Shown one piece after another: positions 31,320 through 41,487 of a stretch of 64,000 nucleotides of DNA. Both the position numbers and the translations under genes were made by a program. How positions within the stretch are numbered: position 1 is the stretch's first letter; each line of letters opens with the position of its first letter. This DNA is from Penium margaritaceum (Eukaryota; Streptophyta; Zygnematophyceae; Desmidiales; Peniaceae): positions 18,578 to 82,577 of the forward strand of contig SZWC01001503.1 of NCBI GenBank assembly GCA_023375785.1, in the 5' to 3' direction. Below the pieces are notes generated by a model. It did not search any database and was not told the origin of the DNA. It was given only the letters and a program-made list of their open reading frames with translations.

Positions 31320-32756
31320 CTACATCTTCTGCAGCGTGCTGTTGGCCACGTGGCCAAATCGTCGGTGCCACAGCTTAGCGTTGGTGTCTTTGGTTGATGT
31401 GGCGGCCACAACGGTCGCCGGTGGTGCATCCTTTGGCTTTGGTGCCACTGTCTTGGTGGAACATGCCACTCCCTCATCCAACATCTTGGTGACTTGGGTT
31501 TGAAGCACGTAGAGGTCGTCGACTCTGGGGACTTGAAGCATGAGGTCCTCTTTAGTGTTAGATGTTTTGATGTCCTCATTTTTTAGGGCCATGGATTCCT
31601 TGTTTGTGAACACCACTGTCATGTTGTTGTCGGTGATTTGTGAGACCGATAGCAGGTTTGCTGCAAAGGAGGGTATGTATACCACCTTTTGATGCTTCAC
31701 TGCCTTCTCCGCACCGTTCATTTTGAACGTGATCACCTTGTCCCCTTTGCCGATGGCTTGGATGATGCCGCCGTTTGCACATTTGATGCTCATGACAGAT
31801 TTGGCCATGGAGAAAAATCCACCCTTCTCTTTTGATGAGTGGTGGTTGGTGCCCGATACAAGGGCGAATGCCTCGGGCCTAAGGATCACTGCCCCCTCCA
31901 TGGGCGACCCTCTACCCATCATGTTGGTGAGCTCCTTCTTCTCCTTCCCACATTTGTTCCCACCTTCTTTCTTAGAACTACGACAGTCCCTAGCCCAGTG
32001 CCCAGCCTTGCCATAGTTGAGACACTTCTTGGATTTCTTCCCGCCACCATTTCCTTTCCCTCCACCGCCACCGCTTCCGCTGTTGCCTTGACTGGAGCGA
32101 GAGCTTGCACCTTGCCCATCAAAGTGAGAGGCATAGGCTGAGATGTTTGCCTCACTACCGCTGCGTTGCATGGACTCGTTGCGGACGTGTTCGGTGATAG
32201 CCTCATACGTTAGAACTGCCTCCTTCCAACTGCCAAATACGGTGATCAAGGAACCCCAGTTTTTCGGCAGTGCCATCAGAAGGATCATGGCACGCATGTT
32301 GGAGTCCAGATTCCAGTCCATTTGATGGACATCTTGCAGTATGTTGTGGAACGACTGCAAAAATACAGGTATTGATTCTCCTTCGTTCACCCTCATTGAC
32401 ATCAACCTTTGAAATATGAAGAGTCGGTTGGCTAGGGCGTTTGATTGATGCACCTGTGAGAGTTTTGCGTAGGCCTTGGCAGCCAACGTGCATCCTCTGA
32501 TGTGGGAGTATTGAATCTCGTTGATGGACGTCACAAGAATGGCGAGAGCCATGTTGTTCTTCATCGTCCATGCTGCAAGGTCAGCCGCATGCATGGTCAA
32601 TTTCTCATCGACGGGTGGTGTCTCGGTCCCTTTTAGGATGTCGAGGTAGCCACGCACGTTCATGAAAATCTCAAACTGCCATTTCCACAAGGGAAAGCCT
32701 GTCCCCGTGAATTTGTACATACCCGCCTCAAGGCGGGCTTGAGTCGGATTTACCAT
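31320..32756 (-). CDS. Copia E: gag, protease and GAG-pre-integrase frame (478 residues)
   Basis: The longest intact frame in the window. Residues 17-40 (GTGFPLWKWQFEIFMNVRGY) and 90-125 are gag. The zinc knuckle at 245-258 reads CLNYGKAGHWARDC, with Tyr for the second Cys. The protease motif at 297-306 reads FALVSGTNHH, where the catalytic Asp of DSG is Val. AANLLSVSQITD (365-376) and LWHRRFGHVANSTLQKM (462-478) complete the protease and GAG-pre-integrase. The ATG at 32756 lies 415 bases from the PBS and matches the gag start in H (48851). The frame is open but both protease and zinc knuckle are likely defective, so it is a recently dead polyprotein. Confidence 0.88.
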   Translation of the reverse strand: MVNPTQARLEAGMYKFTGTGFPLWKWQFEIFMNVRGYLDILKGTETPPVDEKLTMHAADLAAWTMKNNMALAILVTSINEIQYSHIRGCTLAAKAYAKLSQVHQSNALANRLFIFQRLMSMRVNEGESIPVFLQSFHNILQDVHQMDWNLDSNMRAMILLMALPKNWGSLITVFGSWKEAVLTYEAITEHVRNESMQRSGSEANISAYASHFDGQGASSRSSQGNSGSGGGGGKGNGGGKKSKKCLNYGKAGHWARDCRSSKKEGGNKCGKEKKELTNMMGRGSPMEGAVILRPEAFALVSGTNHHSSKEKGGFFSMAKSVMSIKCANGGIIQAIGKGDKVITFKMNGAEKAVKHQKVVYIPSFAANLLSVSQITDNNMTVVFTNKESMALKNEDIKTSNTKEDLMLQVPRVDDLYVLQTQVTKMLDEGVACSTKTVAPKPKDAPPATVVAATSTKDTNAKLWHRRFGHVANSTLQKM

Positions 32757-33171
32757 TTCTTGCGGCTGCTCGTCTTCTTTGCTTTGCTGCTACTCTGCTT
32801 CGTTGAGGCCGATGAGGCTGATGAGGCTGCTATCTGCGACCGTTGTAAAAGGTGCACTTGGTTCCGTTGCATACCCCTCCCGCCGATGATCGCCTAAGGC
32901 AATGGTGCCGTCATGTGAGAATGGACTCGGGGTCGTACCACCTTCTAAAAAGGGGTAGAGCTTAATCCCGTTGGGGCTTGAGGGTCTTGTCCAACATGGA
33001 CAGAGCTGTTCCTTGTCCCCTAGTCTGCCACGAGTGCACACCCTACCTGAAGAAGCCGATGGAACCAATGGAGCACATGGAGCCGTCCGATGTTCATGTC
33101 CCCGTTGTACCTGTGCGCCCTGCAAGACCACGCACTAGTCGGTCTTAGAAGCGTGCCTTAGAACTAGAATT
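32757..33171. other. Leader of copia E
   Basis: No gene. It aligns with the H leader (48427-48850), for example the gcttgagggtcttgtccaacatgga block and the gatgaggctgatgaggct run, which shows E and H are one family. Confidence 0.6.
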
Positions 33172-33186
33172 GTGGGCCCATAACCC
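33172..33186 (-). other. Primer-binding site of copia E, half-tRNA-iMet type
   Basis: On minus, GGGTTATGGGCCCAC lies two bases after the 5' LTR. Identity to the initiator tRNA anticodon arm ends after these 15 bases. Confidence 0.87.
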
Positions 33187-33188
33187 TT

Positions 33189-33650
33189 TGTCAATGGGCT
33201 GGGTAGCAACGGTCTAGAAAACGGGTCCCGACATGGGAAGCCGCCAACCGCTCTTGGTATTGCAACCAAGATAACATATCACCCTCAAATAAGGGATCCA
33301 AACTTTTGGTTCGTTTGGTTTGCAACCTCACGAAGTCCGCATGAAGGTCTTTAGTGCCTACCCTTGGTTGGACACTCTGTGAGGAGTCTCAAAGGCAAGA
33401 ATTGTAAATGGATGCATGCAGGGCACAGGCTTTTACACTTGCAGAGCATTGCTAATGCAGCGCCTATCCCAACTAGGCCACAATTTTTTGTTTCCTATGA
33501 TGATCTCTAGGGGACATACCCATTATGGGGAGTGCATTCCTGGCCTAGATCAGAACAGACCAAGGGAATATACTCCATAGAGCAGTGCATGCCTTGTCGT
33601 TCTGTGCAACCAGCCAGCTAGCGAGTGGACAAGGTGCATACCATTCAACA
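33189..33650 (-). repeat. 5' LTR of copia E, internally deleted
   Basis: 462 bases, starting TGTTGAATGG and ending ATTGACA on minus. Compared with 27943-28470 and 47770-48411 it lacks about 230 internal bases, including the B-box half of the tRNA-like segment. Confidence 0.88.
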
Positions 33651-34213
33651 CCCTACACTAGCTACACCTTCATACAACCTTCCGTGTGTTGCAATACGTG
33701 GTCTCCACCCCATGCCGAGGCCTCACATTTTATCGTCAACCGTTTGTGGTGGCCGTGGGCTACACTGAGAGCGACTGGGCATTGAGCCTAGATGGGAAGA
33801 GCTGCACTCGTTGGATGTTTCTCACTGGAGAAACGACAGTTTCATGGTGTAGCGGGAAGCAAGGGTATGTCACACGCATCATAGCACAGGTAGAGTGCGT
33901 GACTTTGGGTACCGGTGCATGTGAAAGTGTATGGCTGCGTCGCTTATTGGGTGAGTTGTGTTAGTTTGTGTCGTCCATCACCCTGTATTGTGACAACAAG
34001 AGTACCGCTTTGATTGCTGACAATGATGGTGTCCACCATGCACACACGAAGCACAATAGTATTGAGTATTGCTACATACGTCCCCTATTGCATGAGGGCA
34101 GCATTCACATCGTGTGGGTCGAGTCAGTGTAGCAGTTGGCTGACTTCCTCACCAAGGCGATGAAGCGCAACTCTTTCAATAATGCCCTGAGTATGGTTGG
34201 ATTGCTACCCTGA
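33651..34213 (+). pseudogene. Copia D: RNase H
   Basis: Plus-strand frame from the edge of element E: VLQYVVSTPCRGL, AVGYTESDWALSLDGKS (catalytic region), TTVSWCSGKQGYVTRIIAQVECVTLGTGACESVWLRRLLGELC, then a TAG near 33961. It continues in frame with SSITLYCDNKSTALIADNDGVHHAHTKH and YIRPLLHEGSIHIVWVESV. After another stop it reads QLADFLTKAMKRNSF and ends with TGA at 34211-34213. Only two stops interrupt it. The reverse transcriptase that should precede it is absent. Confidence 0.87.
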
Positions 34214-34370
34214 ATGCATGTGGTGTGACTCTTTTGCTTGCATGGGTTTCCGTCTCTCATCCTCATTGCACATGTGGTCTGTCTCCTTTCGCTCTTGTAT
34301 TGAGTGTTGGATCGGGGAGCATGTGGGAGCATTACTTGTGTATGTTCATGTACACTGACGCCTTTGGATC

Positions 34371-34832
34371 ATGGGAGAGTCTTGTTGTTTTCTCCATGTA
34401 CTACCTCACTAAATCATACTTTGACCTCTTCACTGGTGTACATGCTCGTGTAGACGACTGACTCAATGGACGCTGATGCTGAAGGGATGCTATTCGGTGG
34501 AGTGGACATATCATTGTGAAGCTGAGCACGCGGTTCTACTCCTTGCACTTCTGACACAACACCCTCACGCGTCCAGCTCCATCGGCAACAACCCTTGGCT
34601 ATCACATAATCAGTAGTCATAGATAGCTCTAAGGAGTAGTATAGCCTGTACCGGGGTTTGGGCAGTCGTAACTCCACGTAGCTATAATTCTTGCTCATTC
34701 TGACGGCACGACTTCTTTTGCAACGTGGTTATCTTTGTATCATCCAGGTTTCAGGGTAAACGGACAAATCCTGGGTTTTGGGCTATCGAGTGTTTGGCAG
34801 AGCTCACGTAGAAAATTGCCAAAAAGGATAAA
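34371..34832 (+). repeat. Polypurine tract and 3' LTR of copia D, first part
   Basis: The purine tract atgggagag (34371-34379) is followed by TGTTGTTTT at 34383. It aligns with 21394-21840. A TRIM interrupts it at 34833. Confidence 0.83.
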
Positions 34833-35172
34833 TGTAGCGAACGGAGGGGAGCTTGGCCCAGTGTGAGAAAACCGTAGTAGTTGAGGGTCTAAGACCCTCA
34901 AGTCATCCCATCCGTCGTCCCACAGGCCAGGTCCAATCCAAGCCACGTGGCACTCTGGTGATACATTCCTCCCACATAGGAATGGACCCGCCCTCCGTGT
35001 CCACAGTGGGTGTTGAATCCCGGTGCTCTGATACTAAATGTAGCAAACGAACGGGTAGCTTGGCCTACTGGACCAAAACTGTGGTAGTTGAGGGTCTCTA
35101 ACCCTCAACTTATCCCATCCGTCGCCCCAAAGGCCAGGTCTAGTCCAAGCCACGTGGCACACTGGCACTACA
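34833..35172 (-). mobile_element. TRIM/SMART-like miniature LTR retrotransposon, 340 bp
   Basis: Two LTRs of 133 and 134 bases (34833-34965 and 35039-35172) share about 80 per cent or more by eye and begin TGTA and end TACA. The 73-base interior holds a PBS next to the 5' LTR (35022-35036, TAGTATCAGAGC on minus, one mismatch to the tRNA-iMet site). It also holds a polypurine tract next to the 3' LTR (34966-34976, TGTGGGAGGAA). Target copies ataaa (34828-34832) and ataat (35173-35177) differ by one base. There is no coding capacity. Confidence 0.88.
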
Positions 35173-35500
35173 ATAATGCTAGTATTTTCCTTGTTGGCTT
35201 TTTTTCTAAGTAACAAGACTCACAGAGCTGAGATGAGGCTAGAACTAAGAGGGGTCTCAGTTAGTTCCTTGTTATTCTTTCCTAATCAGTCATTGCTTCT
35301 TTCGGCTGGAGTTCTGGTACTGACTCCGGTGCGTGTACATCTGAGTGAAAAATGAGATATCTCAGTCTTAGACTTTATTCTAGTAGTCGAAGGGGGCAGC
35401 ATAACCGTTGTTGCTAAGCTTTAGCAACAGTAGCCAGCAACGAGCGTGGGTTTCCCACACTGAATGAACAACGCTGCTTCCTCAACCTACACATGTCTCT
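35173..35500 (+). repeat. 3' LTR of copia D, second part
   Basis: Continues the LTR beyond the TRIM and matches 22968-23110 and, inverted, 20195-20540 and 6955-7300. It ends around caacctaca..tctctag. The end point is uncertain by about 15 bases. Confidence 0.78.
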
Positions 35501-36364
35501 AGATATATTCCTTTTGCACAGCCACACACTCTCACACATAAATGCTCAAAGCACTACATATTCTGCCTGAATAGAGTTGCATGCAACTCACACTCACTAG
35601 AGATAGTAGTCCCATTGACAAGAAAGACATAGCCAGGGCGGTTGTAGGAGTCTATGTCATGAGCCCTGTCACTGTCAGTATATCCATGAACGATCACAGA
35701 GGGCTGTGCTCTGTAGCACAGCTCCACACACATAGTAGACAATGCATAACAAACGACACACAATGCTCCCTCGAGATGTCTCTGACGACGCTTCTCAGAG
35801 GACTGAGCTGGGAATTTGACCGAGAAGGCCACATCCGCTTGGGTGGTGGTGGCCAGATACATCAGAAACACGATCACATTGATGTAATCGGTGACATTGA
35901 CGAGCTCCCTAGCACGGATGGATCGGGCGGCTTTAGCAGGCGCTGACCTGCTGGATTCATCAGTGTGGAAGCAGTGGACACGTTGGTCAACAACAAGGCA
36001 AAGTGCTCTCCCAGGCTATGTATGTATGTAGCCTAGTGTATGTGCAGCATGCGGCGTTGGTGGTCACGCTCAAGCTCCATGCCAAGGAACCTTTAAGCTG
36101 GACAGAGGGCCTTCACCTATTATGGAGACTACAAAAGAGACTTCATTGATTGCACCGTTTCAAGATAGGGTAATGTAGTGAGGAGGTCCTCAACATAGAC
36201 CAATATGACCACAAGGGACTCCGAGGGCGCACTCATGAAGAGATCTCCTCATCCAAGTGTCCATGTAAAAATGCGTTCTTAACGTCCATATAATCCATTT
36301 TTCAATCATACTAGGCAACCGGACTCAAGAGCACACAAGCGGTGCTATACCTTCCTACTAGAGA
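35500..36364 (-). pseudogene. Copia G: reverse transcriptase C-terminal part and RNase H N-terminal part
   Basis: Just left of the chromovirus the minus strand reads MDYMDVKNAFLHGHLDEE near 36300-36240, the catalytic DVKNAFLHG block. Near 36210-36190 it reads VVILVYVEDLL, so the catalytic YVDD has become YVED. 35877-35554 gives IVFLMYLATTTQADVAFSV and RNase H starting VIVHGYTDSDRAHDIDSYNRPGYVF. The AEYVVL segment lies near 35560-35540 in another frame. The gene stops at element D and continues at 21393-21034. Confidence 0.82.
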
Positions 36365-36369
36365 GAAAG

Positions 36370-37045
36370 TGTAACGGGTCGAGTCTCCAGCTCCTGCTCT
36401 GAAGTCGTCGTCAGAGTTCACCGAATGGCATTCTCAGTCCGCGTCAGGGGTTCACCCCCTTGGCAGGACTGAGGGGCAATCGTCATCAACGACCCAGAGC
36501 AGGGAGACTCAAATATCTTGAGTCTCCGGAGGCCCATTTCCATTTTTAACCTTACCCCTGGTTTTGGGACCCAAACCGGGGTTTTTTACCTCGAACTCGT
36601 GTGTTTACACGAGTTATTTCATATATTTTATGTCGAAGTTCGTCGTAAACGAACTTCGATTTACGTTTTGCCATTCTGGCGTGAAATCGTCGTGTGCGAG
36701 GCACGTTGGCGATTTTGCGCAAGTCCTCTCGTCCTCACCCTTGCTCCCCCTATCCCTTGTCCTCGCTTGCTCGTTTGCAAGGAGGGCGAGGGGGGGAAAG
36801 GGCACGAGGCCACGAGGCCTCGCCCTCGAGGCCCTCGTGGCCCCTTAGCCGCCGATCGGGCTGAGGCCGCGATTGGCGGCTGGCGGCTGGCCGGCCGATG
36901 GCCGGCCGGTCGCTTGGCCGGCAGCGAGCTGGCCGGCGGCCAGCGAAGTGCTGGCCGCCGGCCAGCCCTCGCTGACGCGAGGGGTGGTGCGCAACCACCC
37001 CTCGCTTCAGCGAGGAGGGAGGGCCTAACCGGCCCTCCCGCTACA
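36370..37045 (-). repeat. 3' LTR of the chromovirus
   Basis: 676 bases, TGTAGCGGG..CCCGTTACA on minus. GC-rich with GGCCGGCC-type palindromes at 36880-36990. It pairs with 43987-44663. Confidence 0.93.
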
Positions 37046-37152
37046 TTCCTCCCCACTTATTATGAACCGTCCCGGTTCATGAACAACACGTAGGATTGTC
37101 ACTCAATGAGTCATCAACATTCTGAAAGAAAATTGACAACTTCAATCACTAG

Positions 37153-38052
37153 CTAGACATGAACACGTGCATGGTACTTGGACCTAAGCTGCAGCTTGTA
37201 GGTCAGCACGGCTAGCGGTCTCCCCCCTTCAGGATGGAGCATCCACTCGACAACCATGTTTGGCGTCCCCAACCTCCTATACTCGTTGTCCATAAATGTT
37301 GCCCTGTGGGAATGTTGTTCACTTTTTCCGCATTCAGGTGGTACCTCGTGCCACGCGTCGATCTGTGCGAGCTGCAAGCTCCCTCCAGAACTCATTGACC
37401 ACCCCTGTGGGCAACCAAGATTCGGGCTCCTATGAATTTTGTTCAGGTCCACAATCGGCCAATGAATGAGGTACTCCCTGAGAACGCGCGACCGAAGAGT
37501 ACGCTCTCGGTGCTGGAGTAGGCGAAGGACCTCATATTGGCCGTCGACAGTAAGGATTGTTGGCGGTGGCTGAACGGTTCCGCTTGCTGTGTATGGAGCC
37601 AGTAGGCTCACATGAAACACGTAATGTATCTTCATACTCGACGGAAGTAACACTCGGTATGCCAATGGCCCGATGCTTGCCACAATGGGAAACGACCCAA
37701 TCCACTTTGGTAGAAGTTTTCTTGCCCCTAGCGACTTCAGCCGAAGGTTTTCAGTGTTAAGCAGTACTTTGTCACCGATGTCAAACGAGACCTCCCGGTG
37801 ACCTTTGTTGACATATCCTTTTGTCGCTGCTAAGCTGCTTGAAGGTGACCATTCGCCTCTTGTAACAAGGAGTCGATGCGCTCGGCAAAGACTTGAGCGA
37901 AAGTTACCTGCCCTCCTGCACTCCCACTCTTCACCAATGAAGAGGGTACCACTGGATGCGGACCACTGTTCAACACGAACGGTGTGAACTGTGTGGACTC
38001 GTTCACCAAATTGTTCACCGCAAACTCTGCCGGTGCTAGGAATTCGTCCCAA
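37153..38052 (-). pseudogene. Chromovirus: integrase C-terminus with chromodomain-like segment
   Basis: A 299-residue frame, offset from the integrase core by a frameshift near 37850. From about residue 85: VSFDIGDKVLLNTENL, RKLLPKWIGSFPIVASIGPLAYRV (GPY/F module) and HYVFHVSLLAPY. Then QYEVLRLLQHRERTLRSRVLREYLIHW matches the opening strands of a chromodomain, which guides integration to marked chromatin in this lineage. The expected WKGY-type aromatic stretch is altered to HWPIVDLNK. About 90 more residues follow with no match I recognise, including EWMLHPEGGRPLAV. They may be a lineage-specific tail. Confidence 0.82.
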
Positions 38053-38660
38053 TCATGCATGGTAGGGTCCACATACATGCGGAGCATCTGCTCAAGAGTA
38101 CAATTCATGCGCTCTATTTGTCCGTCAGTTTGAGGGTGAAATGCTGTCAACGTTTGCGACTCAATGCCGAAGTACTCCTGCATATTTTGGCAGAACTTAC
38201 TAGCAAATTTTTTATCTCGATCGGAGATAATGCGCAACGTCAAGCCGTGGTACTTTACGACACCCTCAAAGAAGAGACGAGTGGTCTCCTCTGTGTTCAC
38301 GTCAGTGCTTGTGGGAATGAAGTGTGTCATCTTCATCAAAAGATCCACGACCACTAGTATTGCATCGTGGCCACGGGCCGTGTCCGGAAGACCAGTAATG
38401 AAATCCATGCTGACGCACTCCCATGGTGTCCCAAGAATGGGAAGCTGTTGGTGGAGTCCAGCAGGCTTCTTGTTTCTAGCCTTATTCCGAAGACATGGAT
38501 CGCATGTCATGCAATACTTATGGACATCAACACTCCATCCTGGCCACCAATAGTGGTCCGAGAGTGCCTGTCCGGTCATTCGGGGTCCCACATGACCTGC
38601 GGCCGGCGGGTCGTGGAACTGGGAGATAGCATTTGCTCGAAGGTCTCCCGAATTCGGCAC
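37830..38660 (-). pseudogene. Chromovirus: integrase core
   Basis: A 277-residue frame that inserts element cDNA. The zinc-binding HHCC is present: H16 and H23 in FHDPPAAGHVG, C53 and C56 in CMTCDPC. The DDE triad is intact: D86 in VSMDFITGLP, D147 in IISDRDKKF and E183 in HPQTDGQIERMN, with 35 residues between the last two. The frame is continuous with RNase H and reverse transcriptase apart from stops, and ends before the frameshift into the C-terminal part. Confidence 0.92.
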
Positions 38661-38678
38661 AACAACTTGTTCTCCGTG

Positions 38679-39416
38679 CTAGTAGATTCCTACGGCCTCC
38701 ACCAAGCCGTACTTGTCCAGATTTTGAGAGTCTTGAAACCAAGAATTCACACAGTAGCCCATCCGGATCCTATTTACAAAACCGTTGTAATAGGTACTCT
38801 CTCGTGGTGGTTGTTGCAGAGGTGCAGGGGGATCTGGTGATTGTACTATTGCTGTTGCAATGGCCATAAAACACCCACTGACCTCGGTGGTTGCTTTAAT
38901 TTCCACAGGTTCTCGGCTTAGTGGATCGGCCACATTGATACGTCCTGACCGATATTCCCATGTGAACGTGAATCGCCTCAAGTATTCACTCCAACGCACC
39001 TGTCGTCTTGACAGGTTCGGTTGCGTTTGGAAAAACACCAATGGATTATGGTCGGTCACGACCGTCACACCCCCTTCAGTACCCTTGAGGTAGCAACGCC
39101 ACATCTTGAAAGTGTGTACTACCGCAAGGAGCTCTTGATCCCCAGTCGTGTACCGCGTTTCCGTAGGGACGGGCTTCCGGCTCTCATACGCAACTGGATG
39201 ACCGTTCTGCATGAGGACGGCTCTGATTCCTACTACCGACGCATCACATCGAACCTCCCACGGTTGCGATGGATACAGAAGAGCTAGGAAGGGCGCCGTG
39301 GACAGAAGCTCTTTGACTTTGAGAAAAGAGTTCTCGCAATCAGATGTCCCTTCCCAACACACGTCCTTTCGCGTGAGCCTTGTTAGCTGTGCTACCGTGG
39401 TCGAATACCCTTGCAT
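38679..39416 (-). pseudogene. Chromovirus: RNase H
   Basis: A 245-residue frame. The start reads TTVAQLTRLTRKDVCWEGTSDCENSFLKVK, the connection domain. RNase H shows PWEVRCDASVVGIRAVL (catalytic Asp), YTTGDQELLAVVHTFKMWRCYL (Glu), VTVVTDHNPLVFF (Asp) and GRINVADPLSRE. All catalytic positions are present. A stop at about 38678 separates it from the integrase frame, and one near 39419 from the reverse transcriptase. Function: removes RNA from the RNA/DNA hybrid. Confidence 0.9.
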
Positions 39417-39422
39417 AAACCG

Positions 39423-40280
39423 TCAAAAGTAGTTTGCAAGGCCGAGAAAAGACCGCATCCGCCCAACATTTTTGGGACGTGGCCAGTCTACAATGGCTTG
39501 GACCTTTGGTGGATTGACACGGATGCCGTCTTTGCCAACGATGTGTCCAAGGTATTCGAGCTCATCTTGTGCAAACTTGCACTTGCTCACTTTCGCATAG
39601 AACTTCTGTTCCCAAAGGATTGCAAGAACTTCGCGCAGATGTTCTATGTGCTCTTCCATTAATTTGGATAAAACCAAGTTATCCAAGACAAACTGCCCGA
39701 GTTGTTTGGTGAACGTTCAGTTCATTTCTCCTTGGAAGGTTGCCGGGGCATTTGTAAGCCCGAAGCATAATACTCGGAACTGATAGTGTCCCATGTGCGT
39801 TCAAGACGCGGTTTTGGGCACATCATCTTCCTTGATGTGGATTTGATGGTACCCTTGAGATAAATCCAAGGACAAAACTACTTTTGCGCCTTGGAGTTGG
39901 TCAAAAAGGTCCTCAATCCGCGGTAAGGGGAATCGATTTTTCACCGTCAACTTGTTCAACGCCCGGTAATCCACGCACATGCGTAAACCACCGTACTTCT
40001 TGTTCACAAAAAGGATCGGCGCACCGTACAAAGAGCTACTGGGATCAATCCACCCTTTTGCAAGGTACTCTTTTATTTGGCGTTCGGCCTCTCGCCTTTC
40101 TGCTAGACTTAGGCGATGCATGGGTCTGAATGGAAGAGTCGCCTCCGGTTGCAGCGGAATCGTGTGGCCCATGTGTCTTTCTTGTGGAAGCCCAGCCGGT
40201 GGGTCTTGGAATACATCCGAGAACTCCGCCAATAGAGATTTGATCTCTTGTGGCGTGTCTTCCTTCACGTCGTCCTCCAT
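39423..40280 (-). pseudogene. Chromovirus: reverse transcriptase
   Basis: 40280-39801 shows [67 protein letters not shown] and [29 protein letters not shown] with the first catalytic Asp. After a stop and frame trouble (39800-39690) the frame resumes as FVLDNLVLSKLMEEHIEHLREVL. The YxDD box reads VLDN, so the second catalytic Asp is Asn. KCKFAQDELEYLGHIVGKDGI and KVQAIVDWPRP follow. The protein could not polymerise DNA. Confidence 0.9.
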
Positions 40281-40652
40281 TTTCTACAGCTGCGCCGAGA
40301 AGTATCGACAACCTTGTCGAATACGTCTCTTGACCTGCATCGCAGACAAGCTGGCATGGACTTTGAGTCGGGTCGATGAGAATTCCGTACTCGGAATCAA
40401 CGTAAAGTGGCGCTATCCTTTTTGGAGGATCAAATGCGTTGATTCAAAGCACATTAGAGCCTTATTCTCACGGAGCCAGAGATCGCCTAGCACCACGTCA
40501 AACAGGTCAAGAAGGTTAAGTACCTTCAACGTGACACTCTATGTGTACCCTTGAATACAAATTTTTGCTTTACAAGTACCGATCACGGGTACCGTACGGT
40601 TGTCACCGACAACAACTGCGCCATTCGATGGCTCATACTTCAGGCCAACCTG

Positions 40653-41159
40653 TCAGGTAAAGCCAAGGCTAACAAAAGAGTCATCGCTTCCAGTGTCAGC
40701 AAGTACGTTCACGGGAGCACCAGCTAGGTGTCCTTTGAACTGCATTGTCATATCACCTCCACTCTTTCGAGTGAACAGGCTCGACGACGGCAAGCCGAGT
40801 TTGTGATAAACACGGAATCTATACGACGGGTGTCGCAACTCCCATGATTCACCCACTTGAGTCCACATCTTGTGGGCACGTGTGAATTCGGCTAGCAACT
40901 TCCAGTCTTTGTATTTGACTGGGTTGAAACCGTTGACTACAGGTACCGCGAACGTGATTGAGCTCATTGCTTTGAGGGCGTTTGCTTCAATCACTGTGTC
41001 ACATAATTCTTGCACAGTGGTCGGTGTCGCCACCACTGAGCATGAACGATCATGCATCTCGTCCGGAGATGCAAGGTTTAGTGGGCAATGTCGGTCAGTA
41101 AGTGTAGAATGTGGTTCAACAAGAGGAGAGAAAACAACACAGCAATTTGAACTCGTCAA
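40653..41159 (-). pseudogene. Chromovirus: protease region
   Basis: A 168-residue frame in the pol frame. The aspartic protease signature VNVLADTGSDDSFVSLG lies at about residues 150-166, with the DTG triad intact. Residues 62-125 (FAVPVVNGFNPVKYKDWKLLAEF) resemble no domain I know. A stop follows, and the region down to 40281 continues with GDLWLRENKALMCFES, a typical segment between protease and reverse transcriptase, through several stops. Function: cleaves the polyprotein. Confidence 0.85.
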
Positions 41160-41239
41160 AAACTCAAATTGTTTAACATCCTCATCTGAAAATATGAACC
41201 CACACTAGTGATCCAGTTTTACCCCTAAGTGGTCCCCAC

Positions 41240-41487
41240 TAACATCACTCAGGGGTGGGGAAAACCCGCCCCACGGCCCTGTCGGTTACCACGGTCGGGC
41301 CCATTCCCGCGACCGCGACCCTGTCCACGGCCCTGTCCGCGGCCCCTTGTATCCACCAGCCTACTTGGCTAGAGGGTTTGCAGGGTGCTTGCCCTTGGCC
41401 CCGCCTCGCTGTCCAGCTGACCCACCAGCCCCCGTAGCGTCCATGCGCATGTCGCGACCTTGCTGTGCACGCGCGTTCGGCCGTGTA
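41240..41487 (-). other. Chromovirus: Arg/Gly-rich segment after gag
   Basis: On minus the frames give GRGQGRGQGRGRGNGPDRG-like runs at 41350-41280. I find no CCHC zinc knuckle between gag and protease. An RG-rich segment may serve nucleic-acid binding instead; this is inferred. Confidence 0.5.

Larger units (their letters stand above)
27943..33650 (-). mobile_element. Copia element E (minus strand), nested in D
   Basis: A full-order copia: 5' LTR (33650-33189), half-tRNA PBS, leader, gag-protease, integrase, reverse transcriptase, RNase H, polypurine tract and 3' LTR (28470-27943). The 3' LTR lacks its last roughly 120 bases, and the 5' LTR has lost an internal block of about 230 bases that the 3' LTR retains. 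D coding sequence lies on both sides. It is related to F and H by LTR, leader, gag and PBS. Confidence 0.9.
21394..35500 (+). mobile_element. Copia element D (plus strand) with three nested insertions
   Basis: A 5' LTR (21394-21840 and 22968-about 23110) is split by a MULE. Then come a triplet-rich leader, gag, protease and integrase to 27942. Element E follows, then RNase H (33651-34213), a purine tract and the 3' LTR (34383-about 35500), which is split by a TRIM. The D reverse transcriptase is missing, apparently lost with the end of E's left LTR. D splits the RNase H of copia G. A CATGT direct repeat occurs at 21392-21396 and 35492-35496 and may be the target duplication, but the exact LTR ends are uncertain. 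Confidence 0.8.

Noticed and set aside
21392-35496. CATGT at both edges of element D as a proven target duplication
   Set aside because: The LTR start would then be TGTTTTG rather than TGTTGTTTTG, and the LTR end in relatives extends past caacctaca. The match may be chance, so it is noted only as possible.
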